From Streptomyces harbinensis (GTDB lineage Bacteria > Actinomycetota > Actinomycetes > Streptomycetales > Streptomycetaceae), in assembly GCF_900116145.1 (NCBI RefSeq), contig NZ_FPAB01000002.1, positions 475,193 through 539,192 of the forward strand: a stretch of 64,000 nt of DNA, read 5' to 3'. Positions 1 to 9,300 of this stretch are shown in pieces. The position numbers and the translations under genes are program-made. Position 1 is the first letter of the stretch; every line of letters starts with the position of its first letter. The notes beneath the pieces are model-generated. The model saw only the letters and a program-made list of their open reading frames with translations, ran no database searches and was not told the origin of the DNA.

Positions 1-1
1 G

Positions 2-1159
2 TGCGAGCTGCTGCGGCGGCTGACCGAGTCGGGCCACGACGTCCGGGTGCTGCCCACGGCCAACGCGCTGCGCTTCGTCGGCGCGCCCACCTGGGCTGCC
101 CTCTCGGGCCACCCGGTGGAGACCGAGGTCTTCGAGGACGTGCACGAGGTGCCGCACGTCCGCATCGGTCAGCAAGCCGATCTGCTGGTGATCGCCCCGG
201 CCACCGCCGATCTGCTGGCCAAGGCCGCCCACGGGCGGGCGGACGACCTGCTCACCAATACGCTGCTCACGGTCCGGGCCCCGGTGGTCTTCGCGCCCGC
301 CATGCACACCGAGATGTGGGAGCACCCGGCCACCCGGGAGAACGTCGCCACCCTGCGCCGCCGCGGCGCCGTGGTCATCGAGCCCGCCAGCGGCCGGCTC
401 ACCGGCGCCGACACCGGCAAGGGCCGGCTCCCCGACCCGGCCGAGATCTTCGAGGTCTGCCGCCGGGTGCTGGCCCGGGGCACCGGCGCCCTCACCCCCG
501 ACCTGGCCGGCCGGCACGTGGTGATCTCCGCCGGCGGCACCCGGGAGCCGCTGGACCCGGTGCGGTACCTGGGGAACCGTTCCTCCGGCAAACAGGGCTA
601 CGCCCTGGCCCGCACCGCCGTGGCCCGGGGCGCCCGGGTCACCCTGGTCGCGGCCAACACCGCGCTGCCCGACCCGGCCGGTGCCGAGGTCGTCCCGGTG
701 GGCACCGCGCGGGAGTTGCAGGATGCCGTGGTCAAGGCCGCCATCGGCGCGGACGTGGTGGTGATGGCCGCGGCGGTCGCCGACTTCCGCCCGGCGCACG
801 AGGTGCGCAGCAAGATCAAGAAGCGGGACGGGGTGGAGCCGGAGCCCGTCGCGCTGGTCCGCAACCCCGACATCCTCGCCCAGGTGGCCGCCCGTCATCC
901 GGCGCGGCCACCGGTCGTGGTGGGCTTCGCCGCCGAGACGGACGACGTGCTGGCGGGCGGCCGGGCCAAGCTCGCCCGCAAGGGCTGCGATCTCCTGGTG
1001 GTCAACCAGGTGGGCGACGGGCGCGCCTTCGGCACCGAGGAGAACGAAGCGGTGATCCTGGAGGTCGGCGGCCCGGAGACCCCGGTGCCGTACGGCCCCA
1101 AGGAGGCCCTGGCGGACCGCGTCTGGGACGCCGTGGCCCGGCGCCTGACGACGGCCTGA
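2..1159 (+). CDS. coaBC: Bifunctional phosphopantothenoylcysteine decarboxylase / phosphopantothenate-cysteine ligase (5' end outside window)
   Basis: Coenzyme A biosynthesis: joins 4'-phosphopantothenate to cysteine (CoaB) and decarboxylates the product (CoaC, FMN-dependent). The reading frame is open from base 2 with no start, so the flavodoxin-like N-terminus lies upstream; 385 residues are visible against about 400 for the family. The CoaC part shows [20 protein letters not shown] and [13 protein letters not shown]. The CoaB part begins near [12 protein letters not shown], with [26 protein letters not shown] and [15 protein letters not shown], the nucleotide- and substrate-binding signatures. 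In actinomycetes it normally follows gmk and rpoZ and precedes metK, as here. No anomaly seen in the visible part. Confidence 0.95.
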   Translation, partial: CELLRRLTESGHDVRVLPTANALRFVGAPTWAALSGHPVETEVFEDVHEVPHVRIGQQADLLVIAPATADLLAKAAHGRADDLLTNTLLTVRAPVVFAPAMHTEMWEHPATRENVATLRRRGAVVIEPASGRLTGADTGKGRLPDPAEIFEVCRRVLARGTGALTPDLAGRHVVISAGGTREPLDPVRYLGNRSSGKQGYALARTAVARGARVTLVAANTALPDPAGAEVVPVGTARELQDAVVKAAIGADVVVMAAAVADFRPAHEVRSKIKKRDGVEPEPVALVRNPDILAQVAARHPARPPVVVGFAAETDDVLAGGRAKLARKGCDLLVVNQVGDGRAFGTEENEAVILEVGGPETPVPYGPKEALADRVWDAVARRLTTA

Positions 1160-1442
1160 CCCCGTACGCTCACGCCCCGGCGCCGTCCCGTGCGCCGTGG
1201 CGCGCCCACCCACCGGCCGAAGGCGCTCCCCGCCTCCGCAACCCCCCGGCGGCGTCTCGCACTGCGGTCCACCTCTCCCCAGCCGGGGCCGGGACCGTTA
1301 CGCTAAGACAGGGCCGTGGCAGCGGTACGGGATTCGGCTGTCCAGCGCCCCCGAGTCGATAGACTCACTCCGACGACCTCCGGAGCTTCCGGAGCGGGTC
1401 GGTCCAGTTCAGTCAGCAGCCGCTGCAACCCCAGGGAGCGAT
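1160..1442 (+). promoter_or_regulatory. Non-coding leader before metK with two short hairpins
   Basis: The 283 bp between coaBC and metK hold no convincing gene. Two small inverted repeats are visible: GAGTC-GATA-GACTC at 1353-1366 and CTCCGG-AGCTT-CCGGAG at 1378-1394. A ribosome binding site (AGGGAGC) lies just before the GTG. I could not fit a known SAM riboswitch consensus, so the hairpins may only shape the leader. Confidence 0.35.
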
Positions 1443-2651
1443 GTGTCCCGCCGCCTGTTCACCTCGGAATCCGTGACCGAGGGTCACCCCGACAAGATCG
1501 CCGACCAGATCAGCGACGCCATTCTCGACGCCCTCCTCCGGGAGGACCCGACCTCCCGGGTGGCCGTCGAGACGATGATCACCACCGGTCTGGTGCACGT
1601 GGCCGGCGAGGTCACCACCAAGGCGTACGCGGACATCGCGTCCCTGGTGCGCAACAAGATCCTCGAAATCGGCTACGACTCCTCCAAGAAGGGGTTCGAC
1701 GGCGCGTCCTGCGGGGTTTCGGTGTCCATCGGGTCGCAGTCCCCCGACATCGCCCAGGGCGTGGACACGGCCTACGAGTCGCGCGTCGAGGGCGAGCTGG
1801 ACGAGCTGGACCGGCAGGGCGCGGGCGACCAGGGCCTGATGTTCGGCTACGCCTGCGACGAGACGCCCGAGCTGATGCCGCTGCCCATCCGGCTGGCGCA
1901 CCGGCTCTCGCACCGGCTCTCCGAGGTGCGGCGCAACGGGACCATCCCCTACCTGCGCCCGGACGGCAAGACGCAGGTCACCATCGAGTACGACGGCGAC
2001 AAGGCCGTGCGGCTGGACACCGTCGTGGTCTCCAGCCAGCACGCCTCCGACATCGACCTGGAGTCGCTGCTCGCGCCCGACATCCAGGAGTTCGTCGTCG
2101 AGCCGGAGCTGAAGGCGCTGGTCGCCGACGGCATCAAGCTGGACAGCGAGGGCTACCGGCTGCTGGTCAACCCGACCGGACGGTTCGAGATCGGCGGCCC
2201 GATGGGCGACGCCGGCCTGACCGGCCGCAAGATCATCATCGACACCTACGGCGGCATGGCCCGGCACGGCGGCGGCGCGTTCTCCGGCAAGGACCCGTCC
2301 AAGGTCGACCGTTCGGCCGCCTACGCCATGCGCTGGGTCGCCAAGAACGTGGTGGCCGCCGGGCTCGCCTCGCGCTGCGAGGTGCAGGTCGCCTACGCCA
2401 TCGGCAAGGCCGAGCCGGTCGGTCTCTTCGTGGAGACCTTCGGGACCGCCACGGTGGAACCGGAGCGCATCGAGAAGGCCATCGGCGAGGTCTTCGACCT
2501 GCGCCCGGCCGCCATCATCCGCGACCTCCACCTGCTGCGTCCCATCTACGCCCAGACCGCCGCGTACGGGCACTTCGGCCGCGAACTGCCCGACTTCACC
2601 TGGGAGCGCACCGACCGCGTGGACGCGCTGCGGGCGACCGTCGGGCTGTGA
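1443..2651 (+). CDS. metK: S-adenosylmethionine synthetase
   Basis: Makes S-adenosylmethionine from methionine and ATP; a cytoplasmic Mg/K-dependent enzyme. The GTG at 1443 gives the usual start (V)[17 protein letters not shown] and a 402-residue protein, the standard length; AGGGAGC precedes it. Family signatures include [25 protein letters not shown] (methionine/ATP site), [20 protein letters not shown] and the P-loop-like [19 protein letters not shown]. It follows coaBC and precedes priA in the usual actinomycete order. Start choice is firm because the in-frame upstream extension is low-complexity shadow sequence. Confidence 0.97.
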   Translation: MSRRLFTSESVTEGHPDKIADQISDAILDALLREDPTSRVAVETMITTGLVHVAGEVTTKAYADIASLVRNKILEIGYDSSKKGFDGASCGVSVSIGSQSPDIAQGVDTAYESRVEGELDELDRQGAGDQGLMFGYACDETPELMPLPIRLAHRLSHRLSEVRRNGTIPYLRPDGKTQVTIEYDGDKAVRLDTVVVSSQHASDIDLESLLAPDIQEFVVEPELKALVADGIKLDSEGYRLLVNPTGRFEIGGPMGDAGLTGRKIIIDTYGGMARHGGGAFSGKDPSKVDRSAAYAMRWVAKNVVAAGLASRCEVQVAYAIGKAEPVGLFVETFGTATVEPERIEKAIGEVFDLRPAAIIRDLHLLRPIYAQTAAYGHFGRELPDFTWERTDRVDALRATVGL

Positions 2652-2696
2652 ACCGGCCGGCTCGGTGATGTCCGAGCCATCTGCTTGACTGCTCGG

Positions 2697-4826
2697 GTGA
2701 GCGGCGAGCGGGATTCCCAGGCAGCGGGTGCGGAGCAGCTGGCGCTGATCCGGGCGAGCGTGCGGGCCGGGCGGAAGGATCCGCCCGCCCGCCCCCGCAC
2801 CTGGCGCGGCGCCCCGCTCGCCGGGGAACTGCCGGTGGCCCGGGTGCTGGTCGACAAGGGCCTGGTGCACCTGGACCGCTTCTTCGATTACGCCGTGCCG
2901 GCCGCCATGGACGCCGATGCCACACCGGGCGTCCGGGTCCGGGTGCGGTTCGGCGCGGGGGAGCGCGGCGGGCGCCGCGAGGGCGGCGGCCTGATCAACG
3001 GGTTCGTCGTGGAGCGGCGCGCCACCAGTGACTTTCCCGGGACGCTCGCCCCGATCGCCCAGGTGCTCTCCACCGAGCAGGTCCTCGGCCCGGAGCTGCT
3101 GCGGCTGTGCCGCGCGGTCGCCGACCGGTACGCCGGGGCGCTCGCCGACGTCGTCCAGCTGGCGGTGCCGCCGCGCCGGGCCCGCCCTGAGAAGCAGCCC
3201 TCGCCCCCCGCCCCGGCCCCGCCCGCCGCGCCCGGGCCCGGCGGCTGGGACCGCTACCCGCGCGGGCCCGGATTTCTGGCGGCGCTGGCCCGGGGCGAGG
3301 CGCCGCGCGCGGTGTGGACGGCGCTCCCCGGGCCCGGCTGGCCCGACGAGCTGGCGCGGGCCCTTGCCACCGCGCTGGCCGCCGGGCGCGGCGCGCTCGC
3401 CGTGCTGCCGGACGGCCGGGCGGCGGCCCGGGTGGACGCCGCCCTCGGGGCCCTGCTGGGCCCGGGCCACCACGTCCTGCTCACCGCCGACGCGGGCCCC
3501 GAGGAGCGCTACCGCAACTGGCTGGCGGTCAGCCGGGGCGCGGTCCGCGGTGTGGTCGGCACCCGGGCCGCGATGTTCGCCCCGGTACGGGACCTGGGGC
3601 TGGCCGCGATCTGGGACGACGGCGACCAGGCGCACGCCGACGACCGCGCGCCGCAGCCGCACGCCCGGGACGTCCTGCTGCTGCGGGCCGCCCATGAACG
3701 CGCCGGGTTGCTGCTGGGCGGCCACGCGCAGACGGTGGAGGCGGCCCAGCTGCTGGCCACCGGCTTCGCCGCCCCGCTGACCGCAGGCCGCGAGACCGTC
3801 CGGCTGAGCGCCCCGCTGGTGCGGACGGTCGGCGACATGGACGAGGCCAGGGACGCGGCGGCCCGCACCGCGCGGCTGCCGAGCCTGGCCTGGCAGACCC
3901 TGCGGGACGCCCTGGGACGCGGCCCGGTCCTCATCCAGGTGCCGCGCCGGGGGTACGTCCCCCGGCTGGCCTGCGAGCGGTGCCGCGAGCCGGCCCGCTG
4001 CCGGCACTGCCACGGACCGCTGACCGTGCCGGACGGCGGGGAACTGCGCTGCGGCTGGTGCGGGCGCGAGGAGCAGTCCTGGCACTGCCCGGAGTGCGGG
4101 GGCGGCCGGCTGCGGGCCGTCGTGGTCGGGGCGCGCCGTACGGCCGAGGAGCTGGGCCGGGCGTTCCCCGCGGTGCCGGTGCGCACCTCGGGCCGTGATC
4201 ACGTCCTGGAGACGGTGCCGGAGCGGCCCGCGCTGGTGGTCTCCACGCCCGGCGCCGAACCGCGTGCCGAGGGGCCCGGCTATGCCGCGGCGCTGCTGCT
4301 CGACGGCTGGGCGCTGCTCGGCCGGCCCGATCTGCGGGCGGGGGAGGAGGCGCTGCGCCGCTGGCTGGCGGCGGCGGCGCTGGTCCGGCCGCAGGAGGAG
4401 GGCGGCACGGTGGTGGTGCTGGCCGAGCCCACCCTGCGGCCGGTGCAGGCGCTGGTGCGGTGGGACCCGGCCGGGCACGCCGAGCGCGAACTGGCCGACC
4501 GGGCCGCGCTCGGGCAGCCGCCGGTCTCCCGGATGGCGGCGGTGAGCGGGCTGCCGGAGGCGGTGGACGGGCTGCTGGCCACGGCCGAACTGCCTCCGGA
4601 CGCCGAGATCCTGGGCCCGGTGCCGCTGCCGGTGACGGCAGCGGGCCAGCCGCGCAGACCGGGCGACCCGCCGCCGGGCGAGGTGTGGGTGCGGGCGCTG
4701 GTGCGCGTGCCGCCGGGCAGCGGCGGGGCGCTGGCGGCGGCGCTGAAGGCGGCACAGATCGCCCGGGCCACCCACCGGGCGGGCCCGCCGGCCCGGATCC
4801 GGATCGATCCGCCGGACATCGGCTGA
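2697..4826 (+). CDS. priA: Primosomal protein N' (PriA), actinobacterial helicase-defective type
   Basis: Replication-restart protein. The C-terminal half carries the PriA zinc-binding cysteines in four pairs (CERC, CRHC, CGWC, CPEC), and the N-terminal DNA-binding domain begins ARVLVDKGLVHLDRFFDY. The helicase motifs are eroded: where Walker A should be the protein reads LPGPGWPDELARAL with no GKT, and where DEEH should be it reads IWDDGDQAHADD. Such loss is common in actinobacterial PriA, so it probably binds forks without unwinding them. About 709 residues from the GTG at 2697; a TTG at 2685 would add four residues. No strong ribosome binding site. Confidence 0.9.
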   Translation: MSGERDSQAAGAEQLALIRASVRAGRKDPPARPRTWRGAPLAGELPVARVLVDKGLVHLDRFFDYAVPAAMDADATPGVRVRVRFGAGERGGRREGGGLINGFVVERRATSDFPGTLAPIAQVLSTEQVLGPELLRLCRAVADRYAGALADVVQLAVPPRRARPEKQPSPPAPAPPAAPGPGGWDRYPRGPGFLAALARGEAPRAVWTALPGPGWPDELARALATALAAGRGALAVLPDGRAAARVDAALGALLGPGHHVLLTADAGPEERYRNWLAVSRGAVRGVVGTRAAMFAPVRDLGLAAIWDDGDQAHADDRAPQPHARDVLLLRAAHERAGLLLGGHAQTVEAAQLLATGFAAPLTAGRETVRLSAPLVRTVGDMDEARDAAARTARLPSLAWQTLRDALGRGPVLIQVPRRGYVPRLACERCREPARCRHCHGPLTVPDGGELRCGWCGREEQSWHCPECGGGRLRAVVVGARRTAEELGRAFPAVPVRTSGRDHVLETVPERPALVVSTPGAEPRAEGPGYAAALLLDGWALLGRPDLRAGEEALRRWLAAAALVRPQEEGGTVVVLAEPTLRPVQALVRWDPAGHAERELADRAALGQPPVSRMAAVSGLPEAVDGLLATAELPPDAEILGPVPLPVTAAGQPRRPGDPPPGEVWVRALVRVPPGSGGALAAALKAAQIARATHRAGPPARIRIDPPDIG

Positions 4827-4853
4827 CGGCCGGCCCGCCGGCCGCCCGGCGGG

Positions 4854-5594
4854 TCAGCCGTACCGTTCCAGGTACGCGTCCAGCGCCGCGGCGCCGCCGA
4901 GCAGCGCCCGGGCGCGGGTACGCAGCCGGGTGTGCCAGTCGCCGAGCGCTTCGGCCAGCGGTTCCCGGCCGCCCGCCGAGCGCAGCTGGTCGAGCAGCGG
5001 GGCGATGCCCTCCAGCGGATAGCCGCCGCGCCGCAGCTGATGGGTGAGCCGGGCGTCGCGCACGGCGCTCGCGTCGTACACCCGGTACCCGGTCTGCGGA
5101 TCGCGGCGCGGGCGCAGCAGCCCGGCCCGCTCCCAGGCGCGCAGGGTGGCCGGCCGGATGCCGAGTTCGTCCGCGAGCGGGCCGATGAAGGTCCCGGCGC
5201 GTCCCGGCCCGCTCTCGGTCCCGGCCGTCGCCGCCTCCGGCTCCGGTGCCAGATCGCGCAGCGCGCTCTCCACGGACCGCAGGGTGCGCCGGTCGGCGAG
5301 CAACTGGACGTGGCTCTCGTCGATCAGGGTGAACGCCTCGTCGGGTGCCCCCCGGTGCACCGCCGCCAGGATCGCGGTGGCCGTCCGGTGACCGTGCCCC
5401 GGGAGCAGGGCCAGGAAGGTGGTGAGCGCCGCGGCGTGCCGTGGGGTGTAGCGGCGGTAGCCGTGCGCGGAGCGTTCGGCGGCCGGGAGGATGCCGGCCT
5501 CCTCGTAGTTCCTGATCGCCTGGGGGGACAGCCCGTGCGCCCGCGCCAGATCGACCGGGCGCAGCCGCTCACTGCTTTGAAGCTTTTCAGGCAT
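4854..5594 (-). CDS. TioE-type MerR-family regulator with two HTH domains
   Basis: Predicted repressor or activator with two MerR-type DNA-binding segments in one chain: RPVDLARAHGLSPQAIRNYE near residues 11-30, and GPLADELGIRPATLRAWERA in the middle, each followed by a Y-R wing (GYRRYTPRHAA; GYRVYDASAVRDA). This double arrangement is that of the TioE family. The ATG at 5592-5594 gives 246 residues; the longer upstream frame runs through the promoter of the divergent gene. It diverges from an erythromycin-esterase-like gene with only 58 bp between, containing a perfect inverted repeat (5632-5649), its likely operator. The effector is unknown. Confidence 0.8.
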   Translation of the reverse strand: MPEKLQSSERLRPVDLARAHGLSPQAIRNYEEAGILPAAERSAHGYRRYTPRHAAALTTFLALLPGHGHRTATAILAAVHRGAPDEAFTLIDESHVQLLADRRTLRSVESALRDLAPEPEAATAGTESGPGRAGTFIGPLADELGIRPATLRAWERAGLLRPRRDPQTGYRVYDASAVRDARLTHQLRRGGYPLEGIAPLLDQLRSAGGREPLAEALGDWHTRLRTRARALLGGAAALDAYLERYG

Positions 5595-5631
5595 GAGGCG
5601 GACGATATCGCGGAAAAGTTTCCACCGGTAC

Positions 5632-5649
5632 TTCAACGATACCGTTGAA
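5632..5649. promoter_or_regulatory. Inverted repeat, probable operator of the TioE-type regulator
   Basis: TTCAACG-ATAC-CGTTGAA is a perfect 7+7 bp inverted repeat with a 4-bp spacer in the short divergent gap. It overlaps GATACC (5638-5643), a plausible -10 element whose transcript would begin at or next to the ATG at 5653 (leaderless mRNA). Functional assignment is inference. Confidence 0.6.
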
Positions 5650-5652
5650 TGC

Positions 5653-6855
5653 ATGCCCATGGACCTCTCGGATGTGACCCATCCCCTCCGGGCCGCCGCC
5701 GTGCTGCGGCTCTTCCCGGCCCGCCCGCACCTGCTCGCCCTCGGCGAGCCGACCCATGGCGAGGACATGCTGCTCGACCTGCGCAACCGGCTCTTCGGAC
5801 AGCTCGTCGAGGAGGCGGGCTACCGGACGATCGCCCTGGAGAGCGACTGCATGGCGGGACTGCTCGTCGACGACTACGTGGCCACGGGCGCCGGCAGCCT
5901 GGACGAGGTGATGGAACACGGTTTCAGCCACGGCTTCGGCTCCTCGGCCGCCAACCGCGAACTCGTGCGCTGGATGCGCGCCCACAACGAGGAGCGGCCG
6001 GCCGCCGAACGGCTGCGCTTCGCCGGCTTCGACGGGCCGCTGGAGATCACCGGCGCCGCGAGCCCCCGGCCGGCCCTCACCGCCCTGCACACCTACCTCG
6101 CCGCCCGGGTGGACCCGGCACTGCTGCCCTGCACGGCCGGTGCCCTCGACCGCCTGCTGGGCGAGGACAGCGCGTGGACCGAACCCGCCGCGATGTCCGA
6201 CCCCGCCGCCTCGGTGGGCCGGACCCCGCAGGCCACCGAACTGCGGCTGCTCGCCGACGATCTGGTGGCCCTGCTCGACACCCGGACCCCGGAGCTGATC
6301 GCGGCCACCTCCCGCGAGGACTGGCACCGGGCCCGGCTGTACGGGCGTACCGCCACCGGGCTGCTCCGCTACCACTTCTGGATGGCGGACACCGGGCCCG
6401 CCCGCATGGCTCGCCTGGTCGCCCTGCGGGACCGGATGATGGCCGACAACCTGCTCGCCCTCGCCGAACGGGGCCCGGCCCTGGTGCACGCCCACAACGC
6501 CCACCTCCAGCGCGAACCGAGCAGCATGCGGATGGGTGGCGAACGGCTGCGCTGGTGGAGCGCCGGTGCCCTGCTGAACGCCCACATGGCGGAGCGGTAC
6601 GCCTTCGTGACCACCGCCCTGGGCACCATCCGGCACCGGGGCGTGGACACCCCGCCGCCGGACACCGTGGAGGGACTGCTGTACACCCTCCCGCACGCCC
6701 ACCACGTGGCGGACGCCGCCGGGCTCGCCGCCGCCTACGGGGACACCCGCCCGGCGGCCCGGGTGTCCCCGTACATCGGCTACGCCCCGCTCGACCCGGC
6801 GCACCTGGCCGCGCAGCAGGGGATTCTGTTCGTCAGGGACCTGCCCGCCGGCTAG
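5653..6855 (+). CDS. Erythromycin esterase family hydrolase
   Basis: Member of the Ere family, which includes macrolide-lactone esterases and many enzymes of unknown substrate. The catalytic signature GEPTHGED holds Glu32 and His35, placed as in the GExTH motif of EreB; further family blocks are TIALESDC, GFSHGFGS, AHNEERP and ALVHAHNAHLQRE. 400 residues from ATG 5653; an alternative ATG two codons later (5659) is possible. No ribosome binding site precedes either, consistent with a leaderless message. No signal peptide, so cytoplasmic. Pairing with a divergent TioE-type regulator and a methyltransferase suggests an inducible detoxification role, but the substrate cannot be read from sequence. 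Confidence 0.85.
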   Translation: MPMDLSDVTHPLRAAAVLRLFPARPHLLALGEPTHGEDMLLDLRNRLFGQLVEEAGYRTIALESDCMAGLLVDDYVATGAGSLDEVMEHGFSHGFGSSAANRELVRWMRAHNEERPAAERLRFAGFDGPLEITGAASPRPALTALHTYLAARVDPALLPCTAGALDRLLGEDSAWTEPAAMSDPAASVGRTPQATELRLLADDLVALLDTRTPELIAATSREDWHRARLYGRTATGLLRYHFWMADTGPARMARLVALRDRMMADNLLALAERGPALVHAHNAHLQREPSSMRMGGERLRWWSAGALLNAHMAERYAFVTTALGTIRHRGVDTPPPDTVEGLLYTLPHAHHVADAAGLAAAYGDTRPAARVSPYIGYAPLDPAHLAAQQGILFVRDLPAG

Positions 6856-7502
6856 GCCGCGTGCGGCAGCCGGCGGAGCTTCAGGGTGTTGTCCAGGTGG
6901 TGCATCTCCCGGCCGTCCGGCAGCACCCGGACGCGCTCGTACTCCTCGTCGGTGCGCACCTCCCAGGCACCCTCGGGCAGCTCCAGCGAGGCGAAGACCT
7001 CCGCCGGGGTGGGGAAGTGCACCTCCGGGCGGTCCTCGTGGTCGTGCTCGACGCCCCGGGGCCAGCCCGCGTGCCCCACCACGAGCAGCGTCCCGCCGGG
7101 GGCCACCGCCGCCGCGGCCCGGCGCAGGATGCGCTCCCGGGGCAGTTCGACGGTGGAGTGCAGGAACAGCGAGCAGACCAGGTCGTAGCTCCCCTCGGGG
7201 AAGGACTCGGCCAGATCGTGCCGCTGCCAGTCCACGCGCTCGCCCACCCCCCGCTCCGCGGCATGCACGCGGGCCCGCTCCAGCGCGACGGCCGAGACGT
7301 CCACGGCGGTCACCCGCCAGCCGGTGAGGGCCAGCCACACCGCGTCCGCGCCCTCACCGCACCCCAGCTCCAGCGCGCTGCCCGGCGTCAGCCCGTGCAC
7401 CTCGCGGACCAGAGCGGCGCTGGGCATACCGCTCCACAGCCGGCCGTTCTCCCGGTACCGGTCGTCCCAGTACTCCTGTGCCGGGCGTGTTTCCTCTGAC
7501 AT
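6852..7502 (-). CDS. Class I SAM-dependent methyltransferase
   Basis: Small cytoplasmic methyltransferase of 216 residues. Motif I is ALELGCGEGADAVWLA, followed by VTAVDVSAVALERA (acidic SAM-ribose residue), YDLVCSLFLHS (motif IV) and [20 protein letters not shown] (post-II region); the opening EYWDDRYRENGRLWSG is common in Tellurite-resistance/TehB-like and thiopurine-type methyltransferases. The ATG at 7500-7502 has a good ribosome binding site (GGAGG, 6 nt away). Its 3' end overlaps the end of the convergent esterase-family gene by 4 bp. Substrate not predictable. Confidence 0.85.
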   Translation of the reverse strand: MSEETRPAQEYWDDRYRENGRLWSGMPSAALVREVHGLTPGSALELGCGEGADAVWLALTGWRVTAVDVSAVALERARVHAAERGVGERVDWQRHDLAESFPEGSYDLVCSLFLHSTVELPRERILRRAAAAVAPGGTLLVVGHAGWPRGVEHDHEDRPEVHFPTPAEVFASLELPEGAWEVRTDEEYERVRVLPDGREMHHLDNTLKLRRLPHAA

Positions 7503-7577
7503 GGGATACCTCCGTTTCACCGGAGATGGTCCGCCCCCGACCGGCCCATGGCGAAGTCTGTTGCCGCTTCGGCAAAC

Positions 7578-8027
7578 TCAGCCGCTGCGCGGGCCCGGGA
7601 ACGGCGCGGGCACCGGCTGCTGCGGCGCCGGCGGGGCCGCAGCGGCGAGCGACTCGCGGACGGCGCCGGTCCGCTCCGCCGTCCGCCGGGTGCCGTACCG
7701 GCGGTGCACCGCCTGCTTGGTGACACCGAGCGCCGAACCCACCGCGTCCCAGGAGAAACCCAGTGAACGGTCGAAGTCGACGGCCGCCGTCACCAGGGTC
7801 TCCACGCTGTCGCGCAGTTCCTGGGCCAGCCGGACGGTCGGGGCCGGCGCGCGGCCGTACACGACGAACCCGGCAGCCGACCCGGTGCGCCGCGGGCGGT
7901 ACACATTGCCGAGCTGTGCGGTGAGTGTGCGCAGCGCGTCCACCTGGCGGCGGACCCGCTCGATGTCCCGGACCAGCAGGTGCAGGCTGGCCCGTGCCTG
8001 GGCGTCAGGGGTGGCGTGGTCGGCCAT
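7578..8027 (-). CDS. Small protein with C-terminal helix-turn-helix, probable regulator
   Basis: 149 residues. The N-terminal half ([20 protein letters not shown]) looks helical and coiled. The second half has [20 protein letters not shown], a clear sigma-70-region-4/HTH-like segment, and the tail is rich in Pro and Ala. The start ATG at 8025-8027 is preceded by GAGAGGG. I do not recognise a named family. Thirty-eight bases upstream lies a perfect inverted repeat (8065-8084), suggesting autoregulation. It lies downstream of, and in the same orientation as, no clear operon partner; the methyltransferase begins 75 bp beyond its stop. Confidence 0.65.
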   Translation of the reverse strand: MADHATPDAQARASLHLLVRDIERVRRQVDALRTLTAQLGNVYRPRRTGSAAGFVVYGRAPAPTVRLAQELRDSVETLVTAAVDFDRSLGFSWDAVGSALGVTKQAVHRRYGTRRTAERTGAVRESLAAAAPPAPQQPVPAPFPGPRSG

Positions 8028-8064
8028 GAAGACCCTCTCGAACCGGCGTCAGGGATAGTCGGAA

Positions 8065-8084
8065 TGGTCAATCTGTCTTGACCA
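8065..8084. promoter_or_regulatory. Inverted repeat upstream of the HTH gene
   Basis: TGGTCAA-TCTGTC-TTGACCA is a perfect 7+7 bp inverted repeat, 38 bp before the start of the minus-strand HTH gene and about 190 bp before fmt. Candidate operator for the adjacent HTH protein; inference only. The rest of the 8028-8277 gap shows nothing else I can name. Confidence 0.5.
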
Positions 8085-8277
8085 ACGCCGCACCCGTGGC
8101 CCAAGTCACGCTGATGGAGCGCATCACCCCGGCCAAGGGGCGCGTTCGCCTCCGCACGCCCTGGGGGTTCACGCCGGGGCGGACCGTAGACTGACGCACC
8201 GTTTCCCCGGTCCCGCCCGGCCCCGCCGCGCGGACCCCCGCACCATCCGAACCATCCGAGAAGGTGACACCCGCACC

Positions 8278-9207
8278 ATGAGGCTCGTCTTCGCCGGCAC
8301 CCCCGAGGTGGCCGTCCCGGCCCTGGACGCCCTGATCGCATCGGACCGGCACGAGGTCGCCGCCGTCGTCACCCGGCCCGACGCGCCCGCCGGCCGCGGC
8401 CGGCGGCTGGTCGCCAGCCCCGTCGCCCAGCGGGCCGAGGAGGCCGGCATCGAGATCCTGCGCCCGCAGCGACCGCGCGACGCGGACTTCCAGGAACGGC
8501 TGCGGGCCATCGCGCCCGACTGCGCCCCCGTGGTCGCCTACGGCGCCCTGCTGCCCGAGTCCGTGCTCACCATCCCCCGGCACGGCTGGGTCAATCTGCA
8601 CTTCTCCCTGCTCCCCGCCTGGCGCGGCGCCGCCCCCGTCCAGCACGCGGTCATCGCCGGCGACGAGGTCACCGGCGCCTCCACCTTCCAGATCGAGAAG
8701 GGCCTGGACTCCGGCCCGGTCTTCGGCGTGCTCACCGAGGAGGTCCGCCCCGAGGACACCAGCGGCGATCTGCTCACCCGGCTCGCCTTCGCCGGCGCCG
8801 GCCTCCTGGCGGCCACCATGGACGGCATCGAGGACGGCAGCCTGCGCGCCGTCCCGCAGCCGGAGGAGGGCGTCACCCTCGCCCCCAAGCTCTCCGTCAA
8901 CGACGCCCGCGTCGACTGGGACCACCCGGCGCTCGGCGTGCACCGCCTGGTCCGCGGCTGCACCCCCGCCCCCGGCGCCTGGACCGTCTTCCGCGGCGAA
9001 CGCCTCAAGATCCGCCAGGTCGCCCTCGCCCCCGACCGGCAGGAGCTGGCCCCCGGCGAACTCGGCATCGGCAAGCGCACCGTCCACGCCGGCACCGGCT
9101 CGCACGCCGTCGAACTGATCTGGGTACAGCCCCAGGGCAAGAAGCCGATGGCCGCCGCCGACTGGGCCAGGGGGATGCGGGTGCGCCCGGGGGAGCGGCT
9201 GGGCTGA
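8278..9207 (+). CDS. fmt: Methionyl-tRNA formyltransferase
   Basis: Formylates initiator Met-tRNA with 10-formyltetrahydrofolate. 309 residues, the normal length. The N-terminal Rossmann part starts [32 protein letters not shown] is the tRNA-contacting loop; the catalytic region [20 protein letters not shown] contains Asn-His of the formyltransferase signature; the C-terminal domain contains [10 protein letters not shown] and [16 protein letters not shown] at 8278 has GAAGGTGA upstream. rsmB starts 93 bp downstream and rpe follows, so the three are probably co-expressed. Confidence 0.97.
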   Translation: MRLVFAGTPEVAVPALDALIASDRHEVAAVVTRPDAPAGRGRRLVASPVAQRAEEAGIEILRPQRPRDADFQERLRAIAPDCAPVVAYGALLPESVLTIPRHGWVNLHFSLLPAWRGAAPVQHAVIAGDEVTGASTFQIEKGLDSGPVFGVLTEEVRPEDTSGDLLTRLAFAGAGLLAATMDGIEDGSLRAVPQPEEGVTLAPKLSVNDARVDWDHPALGVHRLVRGCTPAPGAWTVFRGERLKIRQVALAPDRQELAPGELGIGKRTVHAGTGSHAVELIWVQPQGKKPMAAADWARGMRVRPGERLG

Positions 9208-9300
9208 GCCCCGGACGGCGACCGTAGGCTTGGAACCCCGCACCGCCGTCCCGCGCGTACCCGGTACCCGCCCCCAGCACCACCCGGAGTCATCGTCCCC

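Noticed and set aside
1160..1442. SAM riboswitch before metK
   Set aside because: No S-box or SAM-IV core sequence could be matched; only two short hairpins are present.
1413..4775. 1120-residue open frame antisense to metK and priA
   Set aside because: High GC makes long stop-free shadow frames. Composition is low-complexity, and real genes with family motifs occupy the other strand.
5632..5649. Classic MerR promoter with 19-bp spacer over the palindrome
   Set aside because: No -35/-10 pair with 19-20 bp spacing flanks the repeat on either strand, so activation by twisting is not supported by sequence.
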